Positions 1-7,095 of a stretch of 14,883 bases of DNA are shown here, piece after piece; position 1 is the first letter of the stretch, and each line of letters starts with the position of its first letter. Position numbers and translations under genes: made by a program. Under the pieces are notes generated by a model that saw only the letters and a list, made by a program, of their open reading frames with translations, was not told the DNA's origin and searched no databases. Source of the stretch: Verrucomicrobiota bacterium. GTDB taxonomy: Bacteria; Verrucomicrobiota; Verrucomicrobiia; Verrucomicrobiales; DEV007. The stretch spans positions 1 through 14,883 of the forward strand of contig JAQCER010000014.1 of NCBI GenBank assembly GCA_027618625.1. The letters run 5' to 3'.

Positions 1-1
1 C

Positions 2-346
2 GTAAAGCGCATTTACCAGCCGTTCAGTGTCAGTGAGATTTCCGCCAAGATCGGTCAGTTCGTGTATCCGCACGTGAAACACTGGAAGGGGAAAGTCGAA
101 GTCATTTTCCTCTCTGTGGAAGACCTGCACGAGGCGATTCCTGGGCACGTAGGCGACTGGTATTTCACTGGCAACTATCCGACCCCAGGCGGATACGATG
201 TTTGCCACCGCGCCTTCATCCATTACTACGAAAAGAAGGGCGGCCGCGCCTATGATATGCCGCTTTTCCGTCAGGATTCAGGTGGAAGCGAACCAACACA
301 CACCGAGCGCTTGAAGCGCAATGATCCCGTGGCTATCAGGCGTTAG
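2..346 (+). CDS. purF: Amidophosphoribosyltransferase, C-terminal fragment
   Basis: The gene runs in from outside the window; the reading frame is open from base 2 to a TAG at 344-346, giving 114 residues. The visible part begins VKRIYQPFSVSEISAKIG and contains a conserved-looking block around GDWYFTGNYPTPGG followed by RAFIHYYE. From memory this matches the C-terminal end of the long PurF-type amidophosphoribosyltransferases seen in Bacteroidota and related phyla, which make phosphoribosylamine from PRPP and glutamine in the first step of purine synthesis. The glutaminase and PRPP-binding motifs lie upstream and cannot be checked here. The last 25 or so residues are charged and low in conserved features. 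An internal GTG at 62 is not a real start because the frame continues upstream without a stop. Confidence 0.7.
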   Translation, partial: VKRIYQPFSVSEISAKIGQFVYPHVKHWKGKVEVIFLSVEDLHEAIPGHVGDWYFTGNYPTPGGYDVCHRAFIHYYEKKGGRAYDMPLFRQDSGGSEPTHTERLKRNDPVAIRR

Positions 347-458
347 ATTAAGATTAACGGAGTGAGTAAAAACTTGCCTTGGGCTTTGGTTCTCACGACC
401 CTTCGGGCCGTCAATCCGGCCTGCCAGCGCGGTCGAGCTCGCCGCGGCCGGAACGGGC

Positions 459-1100
459 GTGATCGAGGCGTTCCTACGCGCCGCTTCCGATGAGGAGCGG
501 TTGGACCTGGTGAGGATCACTCCAGAAACGGGGGAGCGGCTGCGAGCCTACGACCTGAATCACGGCGCCGTCTCGCGATCCGGCCCCATAGAATTCAAGA
601 GCCCTCGCGAGAGCGCCCTTGATGCGGTTACAAACCTTCTCTTGCTCGACTACCGGTTGGGAAAGGAAGACTGGAGAACGGCGGTTTTGGAACGGACGCC
701 GTCCGGCCTGAAACTGGATTGGGAAAGCTTTGTCGCCTACGAAGAAGTGCCATTCCCTGAATTCATGGAAGCCGCGGACGGAACCTCCGGGGCCTACAGG
801 GTGTCGGCCACCATGGCCGACTATTACAATTTCCGCTATGAAAGCGAGGGAGATTACCTCTGCGTTCGCACTTGCGACGCCCATGGGCGCGCCACCTGCT
901 GGGCCTACGCCGCCAGGCTTTCAGAGACGGCGGCGCAACTTCTTCGCCTGTTCGAGCAGGCCGAAGACGGTTCCGCCGCGCGGGCACCCATCAATGTGAT
1001 GCTCCGGCTGAGATTTGTCCGGCACTCGGATGGCTTGGCGCATTCCCAGGCTCTCATTGAAGAAGTGGTGTCGGATTCCTGGTTTCTCGGGAATGGGTAA
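459..1100 (+). CDS. Conserved hypothetical protein, probably missing its N-terminal membrane anchor
   Basis: The frame is open from 366 (TGA at 363-365) to TAA at 1098-1100. The only reasonable start inside it is the GTG at 459, giving 213 residues. The sequence resembles, from memory, a Verrucomicrobiota family with an N-terminal membrane helix, then a segment like the one here (IEAFLRAASDEERLDLVR), a central LDWESFVAYEEVPFPEFME block and a C-terminal EEVVSDSW. Those homologues usually carry roughly 80-100 more N-terminal residues. Here the purF stop lies only 20 bp before the open frame, and the residues encoded at 366-458 contain no hydrophobic helix. It is therefore either a 5'-truncated remnant or a soluble variant. 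No Shine-Dalgarno sequence precedes the GTG. Function is unknown. Confidence 0.5.
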   Translation: MIEAFLRAASDEERLDLVRITPETGERLRAYDLNHGAVSRSGPIEFKSPRESALDAVTNLLLLDYRLGKEDWRTAVLERTPSGLKLDWESFVAYEEVPFPEFMEAADGTSGAYRVSATMADYYNFRYESEGDYLCVRTCDAHGRATCWAYAARLSETAAQLLRLFEQAEDGSAARAPINVMLRLRFVRHSDGLAHSQALIEEVVSDSWFLGNG

Positions 1101-1279
1101 CACGCCAGCCACTCTTTTCGTATCGCCACGCCCCGGCCTCCAATGGTCTTGTCTCTTGCCATCGCCGCCGACGGCCGACTGAATGCGTCCCGCGACTCCA
1201 ATCTCGGCTTCCCCGTCTCCATGCGCAAGCCATCATCTGTATGGCGAGTGCCCCCTACTTCCATTATCTACTACTTCAA

Positions 1280-2215
1280 CTACTTCCAGGTGTTGTCGGT
1301 CAGTGGCTCGCCGTTCGTCGTAAGGATCTGGAAGTGGTGGAATGGGTCGGTACCTCCTGAGAATCTCCAGACGACCTTCTTTTCTGGCGTCACCTCGATC
1401 AGTTTCACTTTGTCGGGGCCGCCGCCGTGGTAGCTGGTGATCACGGTATTGCCATTTGGCAAGCGTTGGACGCCGCAGGCATCGGCGATGAGTTCTTCTC
1501 CCAGGTCGTCGTTGCTGACGCTCCAGACGATTTTGCCTTTGCCATCGATCTCGATGACGCGGTTGCCATTGGTGCAGCCGATCACGGTGTTGCCATTGGC
1601 CAGGCGAATCGCGGTGAATGGCCAATCGCGTTTTTCGCGTCCACGGTCATCTGTGGGAAACGTGCGTACCACTTTGCCGGTGGCAGGTTCGTATTCTTTC
1701 ACTGCAAAGTCGTGCAGGTGCGGGGCGATGTAGTTGCCGTTCGGCAGGACGCGCAGCATGCGGGTTTGCATGTGGGCGTTTTCTTTCTGGCAATCAAACG
1801 GCATCTTGTTGAGGACCTTGCCTTCACGATTGACGACCACTGCCTGAGGCGAATCTCCAAGCTCCGCAATGAGAAAGGTATCGTCCGGCAGCAACTGGGC
1901 GGTGCTGATTTCCTTCTGGCTTCCCTGATAACTGAAGACCACTTCCTTAGAGCCGCGGACGACTTCGACCACGCCGCCCTTGGGATATTCCTTTGATGGA
2001 TAAAGCGCGAGCAAGACGTTCCCATTCTTCAGCACCCAACCGTCGCTGGCTGACATGTCGAACTTCCATTCAATTTCACCTGCTTCATTGTAGATGGTTG
2101 CCTTGTTCGCACTTCCGAGACCGAGGAACGAATGTTTGATGGGATCGTCGGCGCGAGGAACGACAACCGAGCATGCCAGTGAAAGGATCAGGGGTAGGAC
2201 AAAAAAACGTTTCAT
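1280..2215 (-). CDS. Secreted beta-propeller protein (PQQ/ASST-like repeats)
   Basis: This is a 311-residue protein with an N-terminal signal peptide (MKRFFVLPLILSLACSVVV, probable cleavage near PRA-DD). I chose the ATG at 2215 over an in-frame TTG at 2233 because the signal peptide begins there. The mature part carries a repeat of the form LxNGNxVI at about residues 61, 108 (degenerate, LLPDDTFLIA), 157, 204 and 251, spaced 47-49 residues apart. Each is followed by a variant of an 'E..G.VVW.F' strand. This is the pattern of a beta-propeller related to PQQ-binding or arylsulfotransferase-type repeats. Five blades are visible and one or two more could be hidden at the ends. No catalytic residues can be assigned. 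It is the last gene of a minus-strand run, 128 bp after the Trm112-like gene, so it may have its own promoter. Confidence 0.8.
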   Translation of the reverse strand: MKRFFVLPLILSLACSVVVPRADDPIKHSFLGLGSANKATIYNEAGEIEWKFDMSASDGWVLKNGNVLLALYPSKEYPKGGVVEVVRGSKEVVFSYQGSQKEISTAQLLPDDTFLIAELGDSPQAVVVNREGKVLNKMPFDCQKENAHMQTRMLRVLPNGNYIAPHLHDFAVKEYEPATGKVVRTFPTDDRGREKRDWPFTAIRLANGNTVIGCTNGNRVIEIDGKGKIVWSVSNDDLGEELIADACGVQRLPNGNTVITSYHGGGPDKVKLIEVTPEKKVVWRFSGGTDPFHHFQILTTNGEPLTDNTWK

Positions 2216-2343
2216 GGTGCTCAGTTTTGCCAATCGATGGCAAAATCAAAAGACAAATCGTCAGGCGATGGTTTCATGTCATGAATCACATCGCCGAAAG
2301 CCCACGTGCGGGCAAATTCGAGGTGAGCATTGCATCAAGAGAT

Positions 2344-2574
2344 TTACCAGGCACCGCCGCATGATCGCCGAAGCTGTCGGTCGAGCAGCAGAACCGGATA
2401 TCCATCGTCGATGGGGTAAGCGGCGAGTTTTGATGTTTCTTCGGGTGAGCCTGTGATGATTTCACCGGGCAGTGCGTCCTGGATTCCTGCGATCTGATCG
2501 GAGCTTGCCAGGAAAAGTGGTTGCCGAGTTTCAGGGCAACGCAGGATACCGAGGAGGGATTCTGAAACTTTCAT
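2344..2574 (-). CDS. Trm112-like (UPF0434 family) small protein
   Basis: The 76-residue protein has the Trm112/UPF0434 plan: an N-terminal LLGILRCPETRQPL block and a C-terminal YPIDDGYPVLLLD block. In classic Trm112 proteins four cysteines bind zinc and the protein activates methyltransferases that act on tRNA, rRNA or release factors. Here only one cysteine of the first CPxC pair remains (CPET) and the second pair is absent, as in many bacterial UPF0434 members, so zinc binding is unlikely. It starts 15 bp after the moeB stop on the same strand, which suggests co-transcription. The exact methyltransferase partner, if any, is unknown. Confidence 0.75.
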   Translation of the reverse strand: MKVSESLLGILRCPETRQPLFLASSDQIAGIQDALPGEIITGSPEETSKLAAYPIDDGYPVLLLDRQLRRSCGGAW

Positions 2575-2589
2575 CGAAGAGGGAGGGTA

Positions 2590-3750
2590 TCAATATTGGG
2601 GAACCGTTGAGTCAATCTCTTCTGACCATGCTGTGATGCCGCCAGCGATACTGTAGGCACCAGCGTAACCGAGTTCTCGCAATGAATGCGCGGCGTAGAG
2701 GCTGCGGACACCCGAGTGACACAGGATGTAGACAGGTGACGTTTTCGGCAATTCGCTGTGGCGAGCCGGAAGTTCCCGAAGTGGAATGTGTGTGGCACCC
2801 GGGAGGGATGCGATATCAAGTTCGAAGGATTCCCGGACATCGAGCAATGTGAAGTCAGCGTTTGCGTCTCTCTGTGTCTTCAAATGTTGCACGCTGATTT
2901 CGACGGCGTCTTCTGCAAGTTGGACGGGGTTCGTGGACGATGGCATTCCGCAGAATTGTTCATAGTCGATAAGTTCGGTGATTGATGGATGGTCTCCACA
3001 GACCGGGCACTGCGGGTCGCGCTTCAGTTTGAATTCGCGGAACTTCATGCTGAGCGCATCGAAGTGGAGCAATCGTCCTAACAATGGCTCACCGATGCCG
3101 GTCAGGAGTTTGATCGCCTCGATCGACTGCACCATTCCAATGATGCCAGGTAGGACGCCGAGAACGCCGCCTTCAGCACAACTCGGCACCAATCCCGGCG
3201 CTGGCGGTGTGGGGAACATGCATCGGTAACACGGGCCCCCGAGATGCGGAGCAAAGACCGACGACTGACCCTCGAAGCGAAAAATGGAACCGTAAACGTT
3301 TGGCTTTTTGAGCAAGACGCACACGTCATTGCTGAGATAGCGGGTGGGAAAATTGTCCGTGCCGTCGATAACGATATCAAACGGCGCCGCCAGTTCCATG
3401 GCGACTTCACTGTTGAACAGCTGGTCGTAAACCTCGACTTCGACTTCGGGATTGATGTCCGCAAGGCGTGCTTTTGCCGAGACGACCTTCTTTTTCCCTA
3501 CGTCAGGGGTGCCGTGCAACAGCTGCCGTTGAAGATTCGAAGCATCGACGACATCCGCATCGACGATTCCCAGCTTGCCGACACCGGCCGCAGCCAGATA
3601 CATGGCGATGGGCGAGCCGAGACCGCCGGCACCGATGCAAAGGACACTGGCTGCTTTGAGCTTGAGCTGTCCATCCTTCCCGAACTCTGGGATCGACAGG
3701 TGGCGGGCGTAGCGCTGAAATTCGGCGGGACTGAGATTACTCGGCGTCAT
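2590..3750 (-). CDS. moeB: MoeB/ThiF-family adenylyltransferase with C-terminal rhodanese domain
   Basis: The protein has 386 residues. An E1-like adenylation domain covers about residues 1-260 and a rhodanese domain about 280-386. Visible motifs are the nucleotide-binding GAGGLGSP (40-47), the acidic strand after it (DADVVDASNLQRQ), two zinc CxxC pairs (CYRC 174/177 and CPVC 248/251), a candidate catalytic cysteine at 191 (VPSCAEGG) and the rhodanese loop CHSGVRS with Cys344. Such enzymes adenylate the C-terminal glycine of a ubiquitin-like sulfur carrier (MoaD, ThiS or CysO types), and the rhodanese supplies sulfur. The ATG at 3750 precedes TPSNLSPAEFQRYARH, the usual family start; a longer frame to 3819 adds non-conserved residues. 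The start overlaps the end of the DUF1080 gene by 14 bp, implying translational coupling. No sulfur-carrier gene is in the window, so the pathway (molybdopterin, thiamine or tRNA thiolation) is undetermined. Confidence 0.88.
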   Translation of the reverse strand: MTPSNLSPAEFQRYARHLSIPEFGKDGQLKLKAASVLCIGAGGLGSPIAMYLAAAGVGKLGIVDADVVDASNLQRQLLHGTPDVGKKKVVSAKARLADINPEVEVEVYDQLFNSEVAMELAAPFDIVIDGTDNFPTRYLSNDVCVLLKKPNVYGSIFRFEGQSSVFAPHLGGPCYRCMFPTPPAPGLVPSCAEGGVLGVLPGIIGMVQSIEAIKLLTGIGEPLLGRLLHFDALSMKFREFKLKRDPQCPVCGDHPSITELIDYEQFCGMPSSTNPVQLAEDAVEISVQHLKTQRDANADFTLLDVRESFELDIASLPGATHIPLRELPARHSELPKTSPVYILCHSGVRSLYAAHSLRELGYAGAYSIAGGITAWSEEIDSTVPQY

Positions 3751-4567
3751 CCAGGACAAGAATTTCCACTTTCCTGAATTCACAGGGATGGCTCTCGGAC
3801 TGCAATGAAATGCTTCCACCGTTCAGCGCGATGTCACCGCCACGTTTCTCGATGATTGGTTTCGCGCTTGCATCGCTGTCATCCAGCACCGGCTGGTTGT
3901 AGCTGAGGACTTCCTCCCCATTGACGTAGTGGGTGATGACCTCGTTGCCCTTCACGAGCACCTCAGTGGTCACCCATTGCTCGCCGTGATAAGTCTTCGA
4001 TTTTGAATTCGTGCAGTGAGTCTTGATCAGTTTGTCGTCCATGAAGACATGCGTTCCCGGCGTGCAGAGATTGCTTGTCGTGCGGTCGTGTTCGCCATCG
4101 CCACCGAGCAGTTGGACTTCAATTGAGACGGGAAAATCCTGATCTTTGGCCATTGTTTCTGGATCCTGACCGTGGATCATGATGCCACTGTTGCGTGTTG
4201 CCCATCCCGGGCCACCGGTGAGCTGTTCGCCCACGAAGCGGTACTCGACGCGGATGCGATAATGTGAATAGGGTGTCTTGTAGAAAAGGTGGCCGAATGT
4301 TTCGTCGAACTTTTCGTATCCCTCATAGCCAACTTTGATCACTCCATCTTCGACCCGAAACGTCTTTGCAGGATCCTCGCCGAAGTCCTGATAGCGAATC
4401 TTGGGGGTCCATCCGTCGAGATCCTTGCCGTTGAAAAGCTGCAGCCATTTTCCAGCCGGTGCCGCTTGTTCGGTCGCGGCTTCCTTGGGTTCGTCAGCAG
4501 AGCAGTGGAACCAGGCGAGCGCGCACATCGCCGACGTTGAGAGATATTTCATTGAGGAAAATTTCAT
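3737..4567 (-). CDS. Secreted DUF1080 / 3-keto-disaccharide hydrolase-domain protein
   Basis: The 276-residue protein has an N-terminal export signal (hydrophobic STSAMCALAWF) and then a single PF06439-type domain. The domain opens with the diagnostic LFNGKDLDGW at about 44-53 and continues with SHYRIRVEYRF, the NSGIMIHGQ strand near the middle and a C-terminal strand of the type 'GGSISLQSE..PCEFRKVEI'. The family has a concanavalin-like beta-sandwich and acts on glycosides, including 3-keto-sugars; many copies are typical of Verrucomicrobiota and Planctomycetota. The ATG at 4567 was chosen because it begins the signal peptide. An in-frame ATG at 4552 is possible but has no better ribosome site, and the longer frame to 4774 is not signal-like. 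It lies 41 bp after DUF3307 and overlaps moeB by 14 bp. Confidence 0.85.
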   Translation of the reverse strand: MKFSSMKYLSTSAMCALAWFHCSADEPKEAATEQAAPAGKWLQLFNGKDLDGWTPKIRYQDFGEDPAKTFRVEDGVIKVGYEGYEKFDETFGHLFYKTPYSHYRIRVEYRFVGEQLTGGPGWATRNSGIMIHGQDPETMAKDQDFPVSIEVQLLGGDGEHDRTTSNLCTPGTHVFMDDKLIKTHCTNSKSKTYHGEQWVTTEVLVKGNEVITHYVNGEEVLSYNQPVLDDSDASAKPIIEKRGGDIALNGGSISLQSESHPCEFRKVEILVLDDAE

Positions 4568-4608
4568 TGTGTTCTTTTGTTGATAGAGGTTGGAGCGGAA
4601 GGATCGGA

Positions 4609-4995
4609 TCACGGAACCAGGGACGACAGATAGACGACGTATGCGACTTTGCACAGCAAGTGTGCCAGTTGATCGAAATGGAAGTTGGTCCAGTTTTCGC
4701 ACTTGGCGTAGTCGAGGATCCAGTGGACGGTAAATTCGACAGCAGCGATCATGGCGTTGCCCGTGACCAGCCACACGCCACCCGCCTGGATCAGACTGTG
4801 CGCCGACAGGCAGTACAACCAGAGTGCGCGAGGCTCTTCCCCTTGAAATTCACTGTGAGTGAGATGGCGATTTTTTCCCTGAGCGAGAAAGGCACCCTGC
4901 AGTGGGAAATCTGCGATGGCATGCATGATAACCATTGCGAACAGCATCGCCCATGGGTTGTCGATTGTTATGCCTATGCCGATATGTGCAATCAT
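4609..4995 (-). CDS. DUF3307-family membrane protein
   Basis: The 128-residue protein begins at the ATG at 4995 (MIAHIGIGITIDN). A longer frame to a TTG at 5058 is less likely because its extra residues are not hydrophobic or conserved-looking. There are about three to four hydrophobic segments: WAMLFAMVIMHAIADF, the LYCLSAHSLIQAGGVWLV stretch, AMIAAVEFTVHWILDY and LLCKVAYVVYLSSL. The HAIADFPLQGAFLAQGK block and the later DYAKCENWTNFHFDQLAH block are characteristic of DUF3307, a family of small inner-membrane proteins known from both phages and bacterial chromosomes. Function is unknown. It is the first gene of the minus-strand run that continues into DUF1080 and moeB. No other phage gene is nearby. 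Confidence 0.7.
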   Translation of the reverse strand: MIAHIGIGITIDNPWAMLFAMVIMHAIADFPLQGAFLAQGKNRHLTHSEFQGEEPRALWLYCLSAHSLIQAGGVWLVTGNAMIAAVEFTVHWILDYAKCENWTNFHFDQLAHLLCKVAYVVYLSSLVP

Positions 4996-5331
4996 GCTGG
5001 GGAAAGGGGGGATTTCTGTCGCTGAAATGGACGAACAGGTGTAACGCGTGAGCAACAACGATCACGCAGTGAGTGCCGGGCCGCAAGTCTTAATCCCTGC
5101 TTGACTCGGACAAAGGGTCTGCGCGTCTCGCTGGTCTGCACTTCATTAGGGCGGAACCCGGGTTTACTTAAGGCAGCCGGAACAAGACCGCCGAGACAGG
5201 CGGTCTCACCCTTGGGCGCCTCAAGGCTTAGGGCTCTCCATTTCTCGACCCATAAAAGCCTCCGCGCACGATAGGTGCGTCGAGGGTGCCTGCCGGTGCC
5301 GCTGCTCTTCGGACAAAAACTTGAGTGAAGC
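4996..5331. other. Intergenic region with several inverted repeats, no gene seen
   Basis: This 336-bp stretch lies between the sodN stop and the DUF3307 start, both on the minus strand. I see no supportable coding sequence. Four inverted repeats fall within about 125 bp: a perfect 10-bp palindrome AACCCGGGTT (5155-5164), an 8-bp perfect stem with a 6-base loop (5185-5206), a 7-bp stem including one G:T pair with a 3-base loop (5210-5226) and a 5-bp stem CGCAC/GTGCG with a 5-base loop (5265-5279). The region could hold the sodN terminator, the promoter of the DUF3307 run, or a small structured RNA. Confidence 0.5.
5185..5206 (-). terminator. Perfect 8-bp hairpin downstream of sodN
   Basis: AGACCGCC pairs with GGCGGTCT around a 6-base loop. 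On the minus strand it lies 126 bp past the sodN stop and is followed by TGTT rather than a solid T run. It is therefore a weak candidate intrinsic terminator and could equally be a repeated palindromic element. Confidence 0.35.
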
Positions 5332-5814
5332 TTACTTCTTCGCGTAGGCAGCCTGGTAACCGGTGAGACTCTTTTTCAGGGAGGCGACGTTTGCCGCGTC
5401 GGTTGTCTGCTTGCACTTCATCGCGTAGACGGTGATCTGGTGCAGGAGTTCCAGTTGACCAAGGTATCCAGCTTTGTCAGCGCCTGCTTCAGGAAGCTTC
5501 ACTCGCTGTGCGACGAAGTAAGCGGCGATTTCGTCCTGGATCTTCTGCGCGTGGGATTCTTTGGTGATCGTCCAGCGAACGATCTGGTTCTGGTTTGCGG
5601 CAGCATTTGCTGAAAGCTCCGTGATCTGGGCCATTGCTTTCTCAATAGTCGCCACGTGCTGGTTGAGTTCGGCGAATTTGCCTTCGTCATCGAAAATGCC
5701 GCATGGCACCTGGCAATGCGCGAACACTGGCTCAGGAGTCACGGTGGCAAACGAAAGGACTGCTGCTGTAAGAGCAACTGCGGAAATGGTGAGTGTGGTT
5801 TTTAGGTGGTTCAT
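5332..5814 (-). CDS. sodN: Exported nickel superoxide dismutase
   Basis: The 160-residue precursor has a Sec-type signal peptide (residues 1-32, ending PEPVFA) followed directly by HCQVPCGIFDD. This is the nickel-hook motif of Ni-SOD (HCxxPCGx-aromatic), in which the amino group and side chain of His1 plus Cys2 and Cys6 bind nickel. The rest of the chain (about 128 residues) is helical with a composition fitting the four-helix Ni-SOD fold. The enzyme converts superoxide to oxygen and hydrogen peroxide. Two motif positions differ from the Streptomyces form as I recall it: Asp3 is Gln, and the outer-sphere Tyr9 is Phe. Signal-peptide cleavage after VFA would expose His1, so no separate SodX-type peptidase would be needed, and none is encoded here. 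The gene starts 59 bp after the GH57 stop. A poor promoter match, TTGACG-17 bp-TAGCGT (minus strand, 5851 to 5823), lies just ahead of the ATG. Confidence 0.93.
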   Translation of the reverse strand: MNHLKTTLTISAVALTAAVLSFATVTPEPVFAHCQVPCGIFDDEGKFAELNQHVATIEKAMAQITELSANAAANQNQIVRWTITKESHAQKIQDEIAAYFVAQRVKLPEAGADKAGYLGQLELLHQITVYAMKCKQTTDAANVASLKKSLTGYQAAYAKK

Positions 5815-5873
5815 CGGGAGCGACGCTAGCGGAAATCGAATCCCACGTCAAAGCTACACTTTTGTTTCCAACG

Positions 5874-7064
5874 TCATGGTCTCGCTTCGGAAAGACGGTC
5901 GACACGAATTTGCAGGTCGGAGAGGGCGTTCATGAAATACATGTAGCCCTCATAGGGGGACGGATAGGGGGTAAAATAGCTGTGCACCTCGCCGTCAGCG
6001 TCGCCTTTCGTGCACATGTAGTAAAAGTGGTCGGACGTCTGCATCTTTGACCACTGGTGCAACAGATCCGGATCGTTGATCGCTTTGACCTTGGCTTCGA
6101 GCGTCAGGATCTTCTTGGTTGCCTCGGATTGCATGGTGTTGCCTTTCCACGCCGAGAGATCCTTTGCTGTATCCGCCCAGGAGGTGGGCGCGTGGACGTC
6201 GTAGGTTCCCAGAACCTCGCAATTGTCGAGGACTGCTGACGGGGTGGCAAAGTTCACACCTGCGTCTGACATTGCGGCGGGCATCTGGGACCAGAAGTCA
6301 AAGATCCCGGTTTCCTCCCACTTGTGTTCGCCGATGGTCTCGTAATCGATGAACACGTTCACCACTTCGCCCGGCTCGCGTGCGATCCACTTGGCATATT
6401 TCTGTGCCGTGAGTGGATGTTCGGGCCAGTGGGGATTGCCAAAGCGGAAGGCGATGTCGTCGGACAACTGGCAGTTGCGGGTGAGTGTTTTGAGAGTTCG
6501 GACATTGGGAGAGCGATAGAGTCCGTTGGCTGTGCGACCATCCAACAACGCAGGGACGCCCTCGGCCAGCATGCCTTCGAACCCCAAGGCTTCGACGAAG
6601 TGAGCGAGTTCATTGAAGTAGATCAGTTCGGTATGGCGAAAAACGCGTGGGCGTTCGACACCGAAAACCGACTGGAGTTTTTCCACGTGCAGCTGCACCT
6701 GACGGGCGAATTCTTTACCTGAATGGCGGAAGCACAGGGAGTGGTAGTAGGTCTCGGCGATCAGTTCGACGTTTCCTGTGGCGACCAGCTTTTGAAACAA
6801 CTCGATTACGTCCGGGCGGTGATGCTCAGCCTGTTCGATGAAAACGCCACTCAATGAGAAAGCGACCCGGAATTCCGGGTGTCGCTCAATCAGGTCAAGC
6901 AGCAGCTTGGTAGCGGGGATGTAGCACTTGTCGCTGACCTTGTTGAGGATGTCACGATTCAGGTCATCGGCTTCATAGAAAGGGTCGCGTCCGATGTCGA
7001 AGAAGCTGTAAGGTTTGAGACGATTAGGCTGGTGGGCCTGAAAGTAGATGCAGAGATCGGGCAT
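5874..7064 (-). CDS. GH57-family alpha-glucan hydrolase (alpha-amylase type)
   Basis: The 396-residue protein has no signal peptide and is cytoplasmic. GH57 motifs are visible in order: HQP at 11-13 (motif 1), GVFIEQ at 73-78 (motif 2), FRHTE with the candidate nucleophile Glu146 (motif 3) and DYETIGEH at 240-247 with candidate acid/base Asp240 (motif 4). A probable motif 5 lies near 300-315 (SAWKGNTMQSEA). The length fits the compact, roughly 400-residue amylase-like branch rather than the larger amylopullulanases or branching enzymes. Known GH57 activities include alpha-amylase, 4-alpha-glucanotransferase and branching enzyme; hydrolase is preferred on size and resemblance, not proven. It begins 31 bp after the GT4 gene on the same strand, so the two are very likely co-transcribed and act on the same intracellular alpha-glucan. 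Confidence 0.88.
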   Translation of the reverse strand: MPDLCIYFQAHQPNRLKPYSFFDIGRDPFYEADDLNRDILNKVSDKCYIPATKLLLDLIERHPEFRVAFSLSGVFIEQAEHHRPDVIELFQKLVATGNVELIAETYYHSLCFRHSGKEFARQVQLHVEKLQSVFGVERPRVFRHTELIYFNELAHFVEALGFEGMLAEGVPALLDGRTANGLYRSPNVRTLKTLTRNCQLSDDIAFRFGNPHWPEHPLTAQKYAKWIAREPGEVVNVFIDYETIGEHKWEETGIFDFWSQMPAAMSDAGVNFATPSAVLDNCEVLGTYDVHAPTSWADTAKDLSAWKGNTMQSEATKKILTLEAKVKAINDPDLLHQWSKMQTSDHFYYMCTKGDADGEVHSYFTPYPSPYEGYMYFMNALSDLQIRVDRLSEARP

Positions 7065-7095
7065 AATTTTGCAGGAGACGGGGGGATCGAAGCAT

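Noticed and set aside
905..1264. Minus-strand open frame of 119 residues spanning the end of the 459-1100 gene and the spacer to 1264
   Set aside because: The translation is Arg/Ser-rich with no known domain and overlaps a better plus-strand gene. I considered a dispersed repeat here but cannot support one from this window.
1427..1996. Plus-strand open frame of 189 residues opposite the beta-propeller
   Set aside because: It is an antisense reading of the regular propeller repeats, with periodic composition but no independent domain.
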